Origin: Musa acuminata AAA Group
Taxonomy: Eukaryota > Streptophyta > Magnoliopsida > Zingiberales > Musaceae
Direction: 5' to 3'
DNA: 64,000 bases
Assembly: GCF_036884655.1 (NCBI RefSeq)
Contig: NC_088355.1
Span: 37,105,001 to 37,169,000 of the forward strand
Numbering within the stretch: position 1 is the first letter of the stretch; every line of letters begins with the position of its first letter. Below are positions 46,076 to 57,041 of this stretch, piece by piece. The notes below the pieces were generated by a model, which worked only from the letters and a program-made list of their open reading frames with translations, made no database searches and had not been told where the DNA came from. A program made the position numbers and the translations under genes.

Positions 46076-47192
46076 TTATTCATGAGGTGGAAGATTAAAG
46101 TGCCTAAATAAAGAGTCAAATTGTTGATGGATTTGTTGTAGCTCGGTTAGGATTTGATCTTGTCGACGTTCAAGCCGTTCTTGTCGTTGCTCAAATCGGT
46201 CCATCCGAATCCCGATATCTTCGATGGATGATGTGTGAGTTTGCTCAACCGGATGTGTTTCCTCAAAGGGACAGATCGGAGGAGAGTGGGTACTCCTAAA
46301 GACTGGGGTTTCCGGCTCTGGTTCAGGTTCAAGCTGAGGGGGATCAGTTCTTCTAGGCATTCTAACCCAGTTACCGTTTCTATAGTGACATCTCAGTCGA
46401 TGAAGAAGATTTTTGTTTATTATGCTGTATCTATCTGATTTAATTACTTCTTCTTCTGGTGGTATTTGAATGTCGTAAGCTTTCATTATTCTAGTAATAA
46501 TTCCACCATATGGGAGCATCATATCTTTCGTAGATAATTCCAACATGTTTTGTTGGATCAGATAGCCAAGACAAATGTCACGTTCTTTCATAATTAGATA
46601 CATAATTCCTAATTCCAATTGACTCACTTCATCATGATGGTATTGCTTAGGAAGAATTATACTAGTCATGATATGATGAAGTATCTTAGTGTTAAAGGGC
46701 ATTAGATGTTCACAACTTTTAGGAATAGATTCTACGTTAGGATTGGCAAGGATTGTTCCTAAGGCTTCAATGTAGGATGTTTCAATAGTTTTTTTCATCC
46801 CATGATCCTTTGAAGTAAAGTCCTATGCTTTTCATGGGAATACCTATCATATCACAAATGAATCTATCAGTGATTGAAATGTGTTGTCCTAAGAGATAGG
46901 TTGATATTCTTTCTTCATCATCTTTTTGCATGTTGTTATAAAACAATCTAACTAGTCTAGGATAAATGGGTTCGTTGATCTGCAAAATGGGAAGTAGATT
47001 AAGGTTTGCAAACCAATGGATAGTCTCTACATCTCTTAGTTCATTCAGATCTACGTATTTTCCTTTATTGATGCTTCTTAGTTCGAAGGAGAGAAATTTT
47101 TCAGCATGGTTTTTGGAATCAAAAAGAGTGAGATCAAATTCTTCTACTACTCTCCTCTTTCCCTTGTCCCTTGAGGATCTTCTAGATCCCAT
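46076..47192 (-). pseudogene. Second internal gene of the element (plant-transposon-protein-like), one frameshift
   Basis: ATG at 47192 (MGSRRSSRDKGKRRVVEEFD) opens 136 codons ending at 46782. A frame starting at 46798 continues for 240 codons to 46076. The two overlap at an A7 run (minus strand, about 46790-46796), so a one-base indel would join them into about 370 residues. The content resembles the plant retrotransposon-associated proteins often labelled putative plant transposon protein, with a Pro/Glu-rich segment and a C-terminal Gln/Arg-rich predicted coiled coil (RQERLERRQDQILTELQQI). The function is unknown. An assembly error in the homopolymer is possible, in which case the gene would be intact. 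Confidence 0.65.
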
Positions 47193-47956
47193 TACTACTG
47201 CTGTTTTAAAGGGATGATGATGAGCTTAAAGTAAATGAAGAACAAAACAGAATTTAAGAGCTTCTTAGAGAGTACCTTTGTGAAATCTTCAAGAGAAGGA
47301 AGGATTCTTGATGTTTTGCTCCGAAAAGGGAGGTATTTGGAAGGCTTAGAGGAGTGAAGTGGGAATGGAGGAGACTTGGAGGAATAGAAGAGGAAATGGG
47401 GGTGAGTTGGGGTCGGTTTCTCAGCCGGCCCTAGCGTGATTTTAAGGGGCAGAGCTGCTGGCGGTTGCACCTCTGGCTGGAGCGGTGCAACCTCTGGCAA
47501 CCCGTGATGGCTGGAGGTGCAACCGCCAGCTGGAGAGGTGCCACCGCCTGCAGCAGGTGAGTACTTAGGATGATTTGATTTGGGAGATTTTGCCTTAAGG
47601 AGAGTTTCAGAGCAATTTATGTTTGTTACATGATTTCGTATGAGTTTTTATTTAAGGAAGAAGCTCTTTGTAAGATAGATCTTTTAACGTGCATACGAAT
47701 GTTTGTTTGGTGTCCCTTTTAAGATCATGACATGTTTAGTTTTTACAAGAATTAATTCGTAGATGAACAGGTTTTGAAGATCAGGGGGGTATGTGAATTT
47801 GGACATCATAAGTTTCTAATCGTGTCGTATTTGAGATTTCATAGTTTCCACTTGTTACTTAAGCGTTGCGAGTTCCTTTTTGATTCTTGGTTTATGATTA
47901 TTGAGAGTTAAGGAGCAGAACATTATTTCTTGCTCCGGCCTAGACTTTTAATGTTT
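47193..47956. other. Internal spacer with LTR-like inverted segment
   Basis: The only notable part is 47455-47556. There ggcggttgcacctctggctg and, inverted, gaggtgcaaccgcc-type words mirror the 52-bp LTR minisatellite. The rest is AT-rich with no gene. Confidence 0.65.
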
Positions 47957-49540
47957 TTATAGGAACGGATGATCTTTAGGAACCCATTTGCTTTTGGGTG
48001 CCTCATAAACAGATCTATATTTTCTATCATGTTGCATAGAGTTTATCATGGTTCCTTTAGGAACCCAAACTAATTTGTTTGGACTTGTTTTCTTGAATGG
48101 ACAACAATGTGTCTTGTGTCCAGATTTGCAACAAAAGTTGCACTTGGTTTGGTGTTGAACGTGTAAGATGGGGCCTCTTACAAAGGTAGTTGGATTTCGG
48201 TGAGGACTCCTCACAAATCCAATCCCACTTCTTTTGGGAGCATGACCCTTGTTTGTAAGGATCATGTTTAATGACTTGCTACCAACCTCGAATTTCTTCA
48301 AGGTGTCCTTAAGTAGCAAGTTTTCTTTTTGTAAAGTTTCTAAATCATGACATTTGATACATGAATTTAAATTATCATGATGTTCGACTTTTAACTTATC
48401 AAACTCACAAGTAAGATTATCATGTACCTTTTTTAGCAGCTTGTATTTTCTATTTATAACTTTGCATTCATCAAATAAATCATGGAAGGCATTTAATAAT
48501 TCATCGAAAGATAAATCAGCATCTAATAAATCCGTTACCTCCTCTTCGATGGCCATAAATGCGTAATGAGCAACTTGCTCGGTGTTGGATTCTTCTTCCT
48601 CAGATGCGCTCGAATCATCCCATGTTGCTTGGAGCGCCTTCTTCTTTGTTGTTCTTTTCTTGACTTGGGGACAATCACTTTTGTAATGTCCCGGCTTTTT
48701 ACATTCATAGCAGATTACTTGGTCCTTCTTAGGTTCAAGTTTATTTTTCACATCGTTTTTAAACTTGTTTCTTTTGAAGAATTTTTTAAACTTTCTTGTC
48801 AAAAGTGCCAAGTCATCATCACAGTCCTCATCACTTGAGTTTCCTCTCAAGTGGCATTCAGAAGTTTTAAGTGCCATATCCTTCCTGTTCTTTGGAAGGA
48901 TGTCTTCTTGCTCTTCATGAGCTTTGCATGTCATTTCGTAGGTCATTAATGACCCAATTAGTTCTTCAAGAGGGAAATTTTGCAGATCTTTTGCCTCTTG
49001 AATGGCGGTGACTTTAGGATCCCAACTCTTAGGAAGGGATCTTAGTATCTTATTAACAAGCTCAAAATCCGAAAAGCTCTTTCCGAGACCTTTTAAACCG
49101 TTGACGACATCCGTGAAACGGGTAAACATGTCGCCAATGGTTTCACTCGGTTTCATTCGAAAAAGTTCAAAAGAATGTAGCAACAAATTGATTTTTGACT
49201 CTTTCACTCTACTTGTGCCCTCGTGGGTCACTTCAAGTGTGTGCCAAATATCAAAAGCAGTTTCGCAAGTTGAAACACGATTAAATTCGTTTTTATCTAG
49301 TGCGCAAAATAAGGCATTCATAGCCTTTGCATTAAGAGCGAAAGCCTTCTTCTCCAAATCGTTCCAATCGATCATTGGAAGAGAAGATTTTGAAAATCCA
49401 TTTTCAACAAGGTTCCATAGTTCAAAGTCCATAGAAATAAGAAAGATCCTCATTCGGGTCTTCCAGTAAGTGTAGTCCGTTCCACTAAACATGGGTGGAC
49501 GTGTAATCGAATGCCCCTCTTGGTTTCCGGCGTATGCCAT
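47957..49540 (-). CDS. Gag polyprotein of the gag-only element (copia/SIRE-like)
   Basis: An intact 527-residue frame. The N-terminus has the DUF4219-type segment PMFSGTDYTYWKTRMRIFL (17-35). It is followed by a UBN2-type capsid region (about 60-205, with EVTHEGTSRVKESK and LRSLPKSWDPKVTAI). A CCHC zinc knuckle is at C277-C280-H285-C290. An acidic segment (306-320) precedes a predicted coiled-coil region (about 355-420). A second CCHC-like motif lies at C467-C470-H475-C480. It ends soon after WVPK repeats, where an autonomous copia polyprotein would go on into protease and integrase. It would form the virus-like particle that packages the element RNA in the cytoplasm. It starts 37 bases inside the primer-binding site. 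Confidence 0.92.
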   Translation of the reverse strand: MAYAGNQEGHSITRPPMFSGTDYTYWKTRMRIFLISMDFELWNLVENGFSKSSLPMIDWNDLEKKAFALNAKAMNALFCALDKNEFNRVSTCETAFDIWHTLEVTHEGTSRVKESKINLLLHSFELFRMKPSETIGDMFTRFTDVVNGLKGLGKSFSDFELVNKILRSLPKSWDPKVTAIQEAKDLQNFPLEELIGSLMTYEMTCKAHEEQEDILPKNRKDMALKTSECHLRGNSSDEDCDDDLALLTRKFKKFFKRNKFKNDVKNKLEPKKDQVICYECKKPGHYKSDCPQVKKRTTKKKALQATWDDSSASEEEESNTEQVAHYAFMAIEEEVTDLLDADLSFDELLNAFHDLFDECKVINRKYKLLKKVHDNLTCEFDKLKVEHHDNLNSCIKCHDLETLQKENLLLKDTLKKFEVGSKSLNMILTNKGHAPKRSGIGFVRSPHRNPTTFVRGPILHVQHQTKCNFCCKSGHKTHCCPFKKTSPNKLVWVPKGTMINSMQHDRKYRSVYEAPKSKWVPKDHPFL

Positions 49541-49576
49541 CTCTCTTGGGTTTTAATCCTTTAGAGAGTTAACCTC

Positions 49577-49588
49577 GCTCTGATACCA
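49577..49588 (-). other. Primer-binding site (initiator tRNA-Met)
   Basis: On the minus strand TGGTATCAGAGC, two bases from the 5' LTR. It matches the 3' end of initiator tRNA-Met. Confidence 0.9.
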
Positions 49589-49590
49589 AT

Positions 49591-51938
49591 TGTTAGGATC
49601 GAGAGCACTAAGAGGGGGGGGTGAATTAGTGCAGCGGAAATCTTATAGAAATTTAAAAACCAAAAGCTGCGTTCGTTCAAAAACTATTGTGATGCAAAAG
49701 CAAATTCGCAGTTTGTATCTAGGTGCAGTTTGCGTCTAAGCGCAGATTGCGTTCAAGCGCAGTTTTGCGTCTAAGCGCAGTTTTGCGTCTAAACTCAGAT
49801 TTACGTCCAAATGCAAATTTACGTCTAAACGCAGATTTACGTCTAAACGCAGATTTACGTCTAAACGCAGTTTTACGTCTAAACGCAGTTTTGCGTCTAA
49901 ACGCAGTTTTACGTCTAAACGCAGATTTACGTCTAAACGCAGATTTACGTCTAAACGTAGTTTTACGTCTAAACGCAGATTTACGTCTAAACTTTGAAAC
50001 TCGTTTATATACTTGCAGAAGGCAGTATGCAGTTGAAATCAAGACGTAAACTTGAACTGAAATCTGACGATTGAGCGAGGAAAGCTGATTTACGTCTGAA
50101 TGCAGTTTTACGTCTAAATGTTGAAACTCGTTCGTAAAATCGTAGAGGACAGATTGCAGTTATTAATGGGATTAAAATGTAAGCGTAAACTGCAAGGAAG
50201 CTCGTTCGTAAAAACGCGAAAAACAGTTCTGCAGAATCAAACGTAAACGTAAACTGTAATGTATGAAAATACGAAGTTACGTCTGAATGCAGATTTGGAA
50301 GAACAGCTCTTAGAACTTGTTCGCGAAAGCACAGAGAGCAGTAGTGATGAGGGAGGTTTGCAGTAATGATAAAGTACTCGAAATTAAACGCAAACCAGAG
50401 ATTTAGAGTGGTTCGGTCAGCCTTGACCTACTCCACTTTTGGCTTCCTCCACCGATGAGGTTGCCGACGTCAACTAGGTGCCTTCCTTCAATGGGCGAAG
50501 GCCAAACTTCCCTCTTACAATTTCTCTCCTTTTGACAGGCTTAGGAGACAACCTTTACAGACCTTTCTCTCCTCACTTTTACAATTGAAAACTTGAAGAA
50601 CAGAAGGAGGAGACTTAAAGGATTTACAACACTTTTGAGCTCTTTAGAATCACAGAAAAGATCACGATTTTGGTATAGGTCTGTATCTTTTCAGTGCTGA
50701 ATGGGTGGGGTATTTATAGGCCCCAACCCAATTCAAAATTCGAGCTCAAAACGATCAAATCGATCAAATCCCAGAATTCTGGGATCAGGCGGTTGCACCT
50801 CTCGACTGGAGAGGTGGCACCGCCTGGCAGAGCTCGAAGACTGAGCTCTGCCGATTGCTTCTCTCTGCCAGAGCTCGAAGACTGAGCTCGATGGTTGCAT
50901 CACCTGGCAGAGCTTGAAGACTGAGCTTGGTGGTTGCATCACCTGGCAGAGCTCGAAATCTGAGCTTGGTGGTTGCATCACTTGGCAGAGCTCCAAACTA
51001 AGCTCAAGCTGATGCACCATTCTGCCAGAGCTCGAAGACTGAGCTTGGTGAATGCATCACCTAGCAAAGCTCGAGACTGAGCTCAGGCTGATGCACCACT
51101 CTGCCAGAGCTCGAAGACTGAGCTCGGTGGTTGCATCGCCTGGCAGAGCTCGGAACTTGAGCTCTGGCGGTGCAACCTCTTGGCTGGAGCGGTTGCACCT
51201 CCCAGCCTTGCAACCCTGGCGGTTGCACCTCCTGGCTGGGGCGGTTGCACCTCCCAGCCTTGCAACCCTGGCGGTTGCACCTCCTGGCTGGGGCGGTTGC
51301 ACCTCTCAACCCCACAGCCCAGGCGGTTGCACCTCCTGGCTGGGGCGGTTGCACCTCTCAACCCCACAGCCCAGGCGGTTGCACCTCCTGGCTGGGGCGG
51401 TTGCACCTCCTGGTGCAATCAGGGTCCGAATGGCTCACTCCATTCGACCCACTTTGAATCTTTTCAGGGACCCAATTGTCCCAAGATTAAGCTAATGGGA
51501 TCACCTCCCATTTTCATGCTTAATCATCGTGCTAACTACGAATATCTCTAAGACAACTTCTGCAGCTTTGCTCCGATGCGTCAATCGCTTCTTCCGGCGA
51601 GTTTCCGGCCAACTTCCGACGATCAACCGACAACCTTCGGTGATCCTTCTGCGGACATCCGGCATACTCCTGGACTTTGCGACGATCCACTTGGCGAGTT
51701 CCGACGAGCTTCGCTTGGCAAGCTTCTGGACTTCTCGGATCTGTTCTCTCTGAACCTCCGACGACCGTCCGAACTTCCGTCGAACTCTCGAACTCCCAAC
51801 GTGATCCTGATCTTGACTCCGGCGCAACTCCTGCTGCTTGTCTTACTCTCATCGTAGTTAATCCTGCACACTTATCTCAACACATAGATTAGATAACAAA
51901 TGACAATTGATTTCATCATCAAAATCCGAGATTCAACA
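49591..51938 (-). repeat. 5' LTR of the gag-only element
   Basis: 2348 bp and nearly identical to the 3' LTR. Differences noted: c for t at about 51652, a for g at about 51000, and one fewer 52-bp minisatellite unit. It contains the same 18-bp and ~40-bp arrays. Confidence 0.93.
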
Positions 51939-52609
51939 AAAGTTACATTTAATTATTTATTTGTTTGGATCAAAAAATTTTGATTTTTATAGGGTATTAT
52001 TGGAACACTAAGGAGAGCTCAATTTACCTCAATTTGCTTTCACTCGTATGCCTTTCGTTCTTTTGGTTCATCCTTATCGTCTTTTCTATTTGGGAAGAGG
52101 TTTGACTCAAGAATGTATTTGATTTGGATGATTGAGCATGGTCATGAACTCAAGTTGGACTCGTTTTCTTTTCTTATTTCTTTGATATTTCTATTTGTGA
52201 ACTTACTCTTTTCCATTTGGTTGGGAGAACTTATAAATAAGCTTTTCCCCCAATAAATCAATGCAATGGATTAAAAATTCAGAAAAAAAGAGAAAAAATT
52301 ATGAGGAAAATGAAGGAGTAGAACAAAAGAAAACATAGAAAAGGGAGAAGTTTTTTATTTATTTGATTTCCTGATCCTTTGATGTTGCTAGTGTCAAAAT
52401 ATCGTCTGATTTTTTATAGTTGTGCTTGAACAAGAATCTATATAGTGATATTACTACATCAAACAGAAAATACACTTAGGACAATGCTCGCATACTTTCA
52501 CATTTTCTTTGATTTTCTATTTAATTTTCACTCATATCATACATTTTCAGTTTAGTAGATTTTTGTTTCAATAAAATTTAAAGTATAATTTATTTGTTTA
52601 TTCCTTAAC
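51939..52609. repeat. Block C, right part
   Basis: Resumes the spacer block after the LTR element (ggaacactaaggagagctca, gaacttataaataagctttt). The first five bases are the TSD. The hairpins seen in blocks A and B are largely deleted here (about 52540-52575). Confidence 0.75.
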
Positions 52610-52721
52610 TAATCACTCTCATCCTCTATGTTCAAGAGGAGCATAACTTCTTTAAAGACATTCTTGCTAATTTATTTCTTCACTGTATTATACCTCTCAC
52701 ATCGGTGGCTATGCAAAGCCT
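52610..52721 (-). pseudogene. Antisense CNL CC-start relic 3 and leader
   Basis: Minus strand: ggctttgcatagccaccgat (leader, as in the intact gene), then gcaagaatgtctttaaagaa and gttatgctcctcttgaacat, equivalent to the CC start. This is the clearest antisense stump and sits directly at the head of the tRNA array. Confidence 0.72.
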
Positions 52722-53324
52722 ATATATATAATATAACAATATATCTAAGACATTCTTTTGAGATAAGGTATACAACGAATAAAGATAAAATAAAAAATAA
52801 AAAAGCTTTTTACTGAATAATGTTAGTGTCTAAAGTTAGTCGATATATGAGATTAATGACTTGATAATCGAGTACGATATGACCAGATTAATGTGCGAAT
52901 GAGTCAAATAATAATAAAGATGTTAATATGGAGATAAAACATCAAAACGAAAATCATGAGCGATCGATGTACTACTAAGGTACTCTTGAAATACCTATAA
53001 AAGAGAATAATATCATATTTTTCTGACTCGATTCTTTTGTTGCATAAGACGGTATAAGTTTTGAAATGATTTTGCAGAGTTAAAATAAGTGGGGAGAGAA
53101 AACAATATAAAGATTTTCGCTCTCTTTCTTACTTTCTCAATTCCTCCATGGCTAGTGGGTATTAGATGAACTGATATAACTAATAAAGATAAAAGTAAAA
53201 TTAAGGGGGAAAGCCTTTGATGAAAGGGGTATAACTTAATATACTTGCCTTCAACTTATTGATAGAATTGTCCTATAATACGTTTCACATAAATTGCATG
53301 TATTTGTGATATCAAAAGCAAAAA

Positions 53325-53397
53325 TGCGGTGAGCGTGGATCGAAAATGTGACCTTCAGATCTTCAGTCTTAAGCTCTCTCAACTGATCTATCCCCGC
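53325..53397 (-). pseudogene. tRNA-Phe-like sequence 1
   Basis: 73 nt, GAA anticodon kept, B-box C56 kept. About seven substitutions, including changes in the T stem and D stem. A minus-strand TATATATA lies about 15-25 bases upstream, inherited from the CNL promoter. Confidence 0.8.
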
Positions 53398-53996
53398 AAA
53401 AATATAAAGCCTATATATATAGTATAACAATATATCTAAAACACTCTTTTGAGATAAGTTATAGAAAGAATAAAGATAAAAAAAAGCTTTTTACTAAATA
53501 ATGTTAGTGTCTACAGTTAGTTGATACATGAGATTAATGATTTGATAATCGAGTATGATGCGACCAGATTAATGAGTGAAGGAGTCAAACAAGAAGAAAG
53601 ATGTCAATATGAAGATAAAACATCAAAATAAAAATCATGAGCGATTGATGTACTACTAAGGTACTCTTGAAGTACCTATAAGAGAGAACAATATCAAAAT
53701 TTTCTGACTTGATTCTTTTATTGCATTATGCGGTATAAGTTTTGAAATGATTTTGCAGAGTTCAAATAAGTGAGAAGAGAGAAAACAATGTGAAGATTTT
53801 TGCTCCTTTACTTACTCTCTCAATTCTTCCATGGCCCGTGGGTATTAGATGAACTGATATAACTAAGAAAAATTAAGGGGGAAAGCCTTTAATGAAAGGG
53901 GCATAAATCAATATACTTACCATCAACCCATTGATAGAATTGTGCTATAATACGTTTCACATAAAACACAAGTATTTGTGACATCAAAAGCAAAAA

Positions 53997-54066
53997 TTCG
54001 ATGAGCGTGGATCGAATACGAGACCTTAGATCTTCATTCTGACGCTCCCAACTGAGCTATCCCTGC
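53997..54066 (-). pseudogene. tRNA-Phe-like sequence 2
   Basis: 70 nt with small deletions in the anticodon stem and D arm; GAA and C56 kept. The CNL-type TATA is still present upstream. Confidence 0.8.
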
Positions 54067-54715
54067 AAGAATGCAAAGTTTATATATATAGTATAACAAT
54101 ATATCTAAGACACTCTTTTGAGATAAGTTATACAATGAATAAATAAATAAATAAAAAAATCTTTTTACTGAATAATGTTAGTGTCTAATGTTTGCCAGTA
54201 CATGAGATTAATGACTTGATAATCGAGTATAATGCTACCAGATTCTTTTGGAGTAAAAAAAGAAGAAAGATGTCAATGCGGAGATAAAACATCAAAATGA
54301 AAATCACGAGCAATACTACTAAAGTACTCTTGAAGTACCTATAAGAGAGAATAATAACATATTTTTTTGACTCGATTCTTTTGTTGCATAATATGGTATA
54401 AGTTTTGAAATGATTTTGCATAGTTCAAATAAGTGAGAAGAGAGAAAACAATGTGAAGATTTTCGCACCCTTTCTTACTCTCTGAATTCTTCCATGGCTG
54501 GTGGGTATTAGATGAACCGATATTGTAACATCCCCCATTGCTATATAAATTTTTTTAATAATTCTCATATTTATAAACAAGCATCTATAATTTTTTTAAA
54601 AAACTGGGGATGGTACAAATATAACTAAGAAAGATAAAAGAAAAATTTAGAGAGAAAGCCTTTAATGAAAGCGGAATAACTTAATATACTTACCTTCACC
54701 CCATTGATAGAATAA

Positions 54716-54783
54716 TGTAGTGAACGTAGATAGAACACCTTCAGATCTTCAGTTTGACACTAACCCAATTGACCTATCACCAC
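54716..54783 (-). pseudogene. tRNA-Phe-like sequence 3
   Basis: 68 nt and strongly degraded in the acceptor, T and D arms; the anticodon loop is still CTGAAGA. The CNL-type TATA is present upstream. Confidence 0.75.
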
Positions 54784-55400
54784 AAAGATAGAAACCCTAT
54801 ATATATAGTATAACAATATATCTAAAACACCCTTTTGAGATAAGTCATACAATGAATAAAGATAAAATAAAAATAAAAAAAGCTTTTTACTGAATAATGT
54901 TAAGGTCTAAAGTCAGTCGATACATGAGATTAATGACTTGATAATCGAGTATGATCCGACCAAATTAATGTATGAAGAAATCAAACAAGAAAGATGTCAA
55001 TGTGGAGATAAAACATCAAAACAAAAATCACGAGCGATCGATGTACTACTAAGGTACTCTTAAAGTACCTATAAGAGAGAATAATATCAGATTTTTCTAA
55101 CTCGATTGTTTCGTTGAATAAGACGGTATATTTTTTGAAATGATTTTCCAAAGATCAAATAAGTGAGAAGAGAGAAAACAATGTGAAGATTTTCAATCCC
55201 TTTCTTACTCTCTCAATTATTCCATGGATGGTGGTTATACGATGAACCGATATAACAAATAAAGATAAAAGAAAAATTAAGAGGGAAAGCCTTTGATGAA
55301 AAGGGGCAAAACTTAACATACTTCCTTCAACCTATTGATAGAATTGTGCTATAATACATTTCACGTAAAAGACATGTATTTATGACATCAATAGCAAAAA

Positions 55401-55473
55401 TGCAATGAGTGTGGATTGAACACACAACCTTTAGATCTTCAGTCTAATGTTCTCCCAATTGAACTATCTCCGC
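55401..55473 (-). pseudogene. tRNA-Phe-like sequence 4
   Basis: 73 nt, GAA kept. Most changes are transitions. Positions 28 and 42 have both changed, giving a U28-A42 pair. From this unit on, the upstream TATA is replaced by a tttatttaaa-type sequence. Confidence 0.8.
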
Positions 55474-56080
55474 AAGGGAATGCATTTTATTTAAAATACA
55501 TAACAATATAACTAATACACTCTTTTGGGATAAGTTATACAACAAATAAAGATAAATAAAATAAAAAAATATTTTTACTGAATAATGTTAGTGTCTAAAG
55601 TTAGTCGATACATGAGATTAATGACTTGATGATTGAGTATGATGTGACCAGATTAATGTGTAAATGAGTCAAACAAGAAAAAAGATGTCAATGTGGAGAT
55701 AAAACATCGAAACGAAAATCACGAGCGATCGACGTACTATTAAGGTACTCTTGAGGTACCTATAAGAGAGAATAGTATCAGATTTTTCTAACTCAATTCT
55801 TTTATTACATAATATGGTATTAGTTTTGCATAGATCAAATAAGTACGAAGAGAGAAAACAATATGAAGATTTTCGATCATTTTCTTACTCTCTCAATTAT
55901 TACATGGCAGGTGGGTATTAGATGAACCGATATAACTAATAAAGATAAAATAAAAATTAAGAGGGAAAGCCTGTGATGAAAAGGGGCATGACTAAACATA
56001 CTTCATTCAACCTATTCATAGAATTGTGCTATAATACATTTCACGTAAAAGGCATGTATTTGTGACATCGATAGCAAAAA

Positions 56081-56153
56081 TGCAATGAGCATGGATCAAA
56101 CACGTAACCTTTAGATCTTTAGTCTAACACTCTCCCAACTAAACTATCTCCCC
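56081..56153 (-). pseudogene. tRNA-Phe-like sequence 5, anticodon AAA
   Basis: 73 nt. The anticodon reads AAA because G34 became A. C56 is T, and a U28-A42 pair is present. Confidence 0.78.
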
Positions 56154-56656
56154 AAACTAATATAAATAATTTTAGTGTTTAAACTTAGTCAATAAATAAG
56201 ATTAATGACATGATAATATAGTATGATACGACCAAATTAATGTGTGAATGAGTCAAACAAGAAAGAAGATGTCAATGTGGAGATAAAAATTCGAAATGAA
56301 AATAACGAGCGATTGATTTACAACTAAGGTACTCTTGAAGTACCTATAAGAGAGAATAGTATCATATTTTTCTAACTCGATTCTTTTGTTGCATAAGATG
56401 GTATAAGTTGTGAAAGGATTTTGCAGAGATCAAATAAGTGACAAGAGAGAAAACAATGTGAAGATTTTTTATCCCTTTCTTGCTCTCTCAATTATTCCAT
56501 GGCTGGTGGGTATTAGACGATCCGATATAACTAATAAAGATAAAAGAAAAATTAAGAGGGAAAATCTTTGATGAAAAGGGGCAAACCATTAAGATAGAAT
56601 TGTGCTATAATACAATTCATGTAAAAGGCATGTATTCGTGACATCAATAGCAAAAA

Positions 56657-56729
56657 TGCAATAAGCGTAGATCAAACACACGACCTTTAGATTTTCAGTC
56701 TGATAATTTCCTAACTAAGCTATCCAAGC
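56657..56729 (-). pseudogene. tRNA-Phe-like sequence 6 (type A)
   Basis: First of the degraded type-A lineage, defined by a tgcaataagc start and a ctatccaagc end on the plus strand. GAA kept, C56 is T, C28-A42 mismatch. Confidence 0.78.
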
Positions 56730-56968
56730 TAGATTATGCATTTTATTTAAAGTACATAACAATATTACTAATACTCTCTTTTGAGGTAGGTTATACAACT
56801 AATAAAGATAAATATAATAAAAAAAGATTTTCCTGAATAATATTTGTGTCGAAAGTTAGTCGATACATGAGATTAATGACCTGAGAACAGTATCACATTT
56901 TTCAAACTCAGTTCTTTTGTTGCATAAGATGGTATAAGGGCATGTATTTGTGACAACGAGAGCAAAAA

Positions 56969-56997
56969 TGCGGTGAGCGTGGATCAAACACGCGACA

Positions 56998-57036
<39 letters not shown>

Positions 57037-57041
57037 CCCGC
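56969..57041 (-). tRNA. tRNA-Phe(GAA)-like, best preserved array copy (type B)
   Basis: 73 nt differing from the intact gene at 26086 at only two positions: C56 is T in the T loop, and G45 is T in the variable region. All stems pair as in the intact gene and a T5 terminator follows. C56 is the key B-box base for TFIIIC and forms a D-loop/T-loop contact in tRNA, so function is doubtful. Confidence 0.5.

Larger units (their letters stand above)
42473..51938 (-). mobile_element. Non-autonomous gag-only copia-like LTR retrotransposon (TR-GAG type)
   Basis: A 9466-bp element with LTRs of 2400 bp (42473-44872) and 2348 bp (49591-51938), TG...CA ends and a perfect TSD AAAGT (42468-42472 and 51939-51943). 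The minus-strand primer-binding site is TGGTATCAGAGC (49577-49588), and a purine tract borders the other LTR (44873-44886). The internal 4.7 kb encodes an intact copia/SIRE-like Gag and a broken second gene, but no protease, integrase, RT or RNase H. It must therefore move by borrowing enzymes from an autonomous relative. By eye I found two substitutions and one 52-bp copy-number difference between the LTRs, so insertion is recent. Confidence 0.93.

Noticed and set aside
46788..46800. Possible programmed -1 frameshift site (A AAA AAC) joining the two frames of the second internal gene
   Set aside because: The heptamer is in register with the first frame, but reaching the second frame needs a +1 shift, so a one-base indel or assembly error is more likely.
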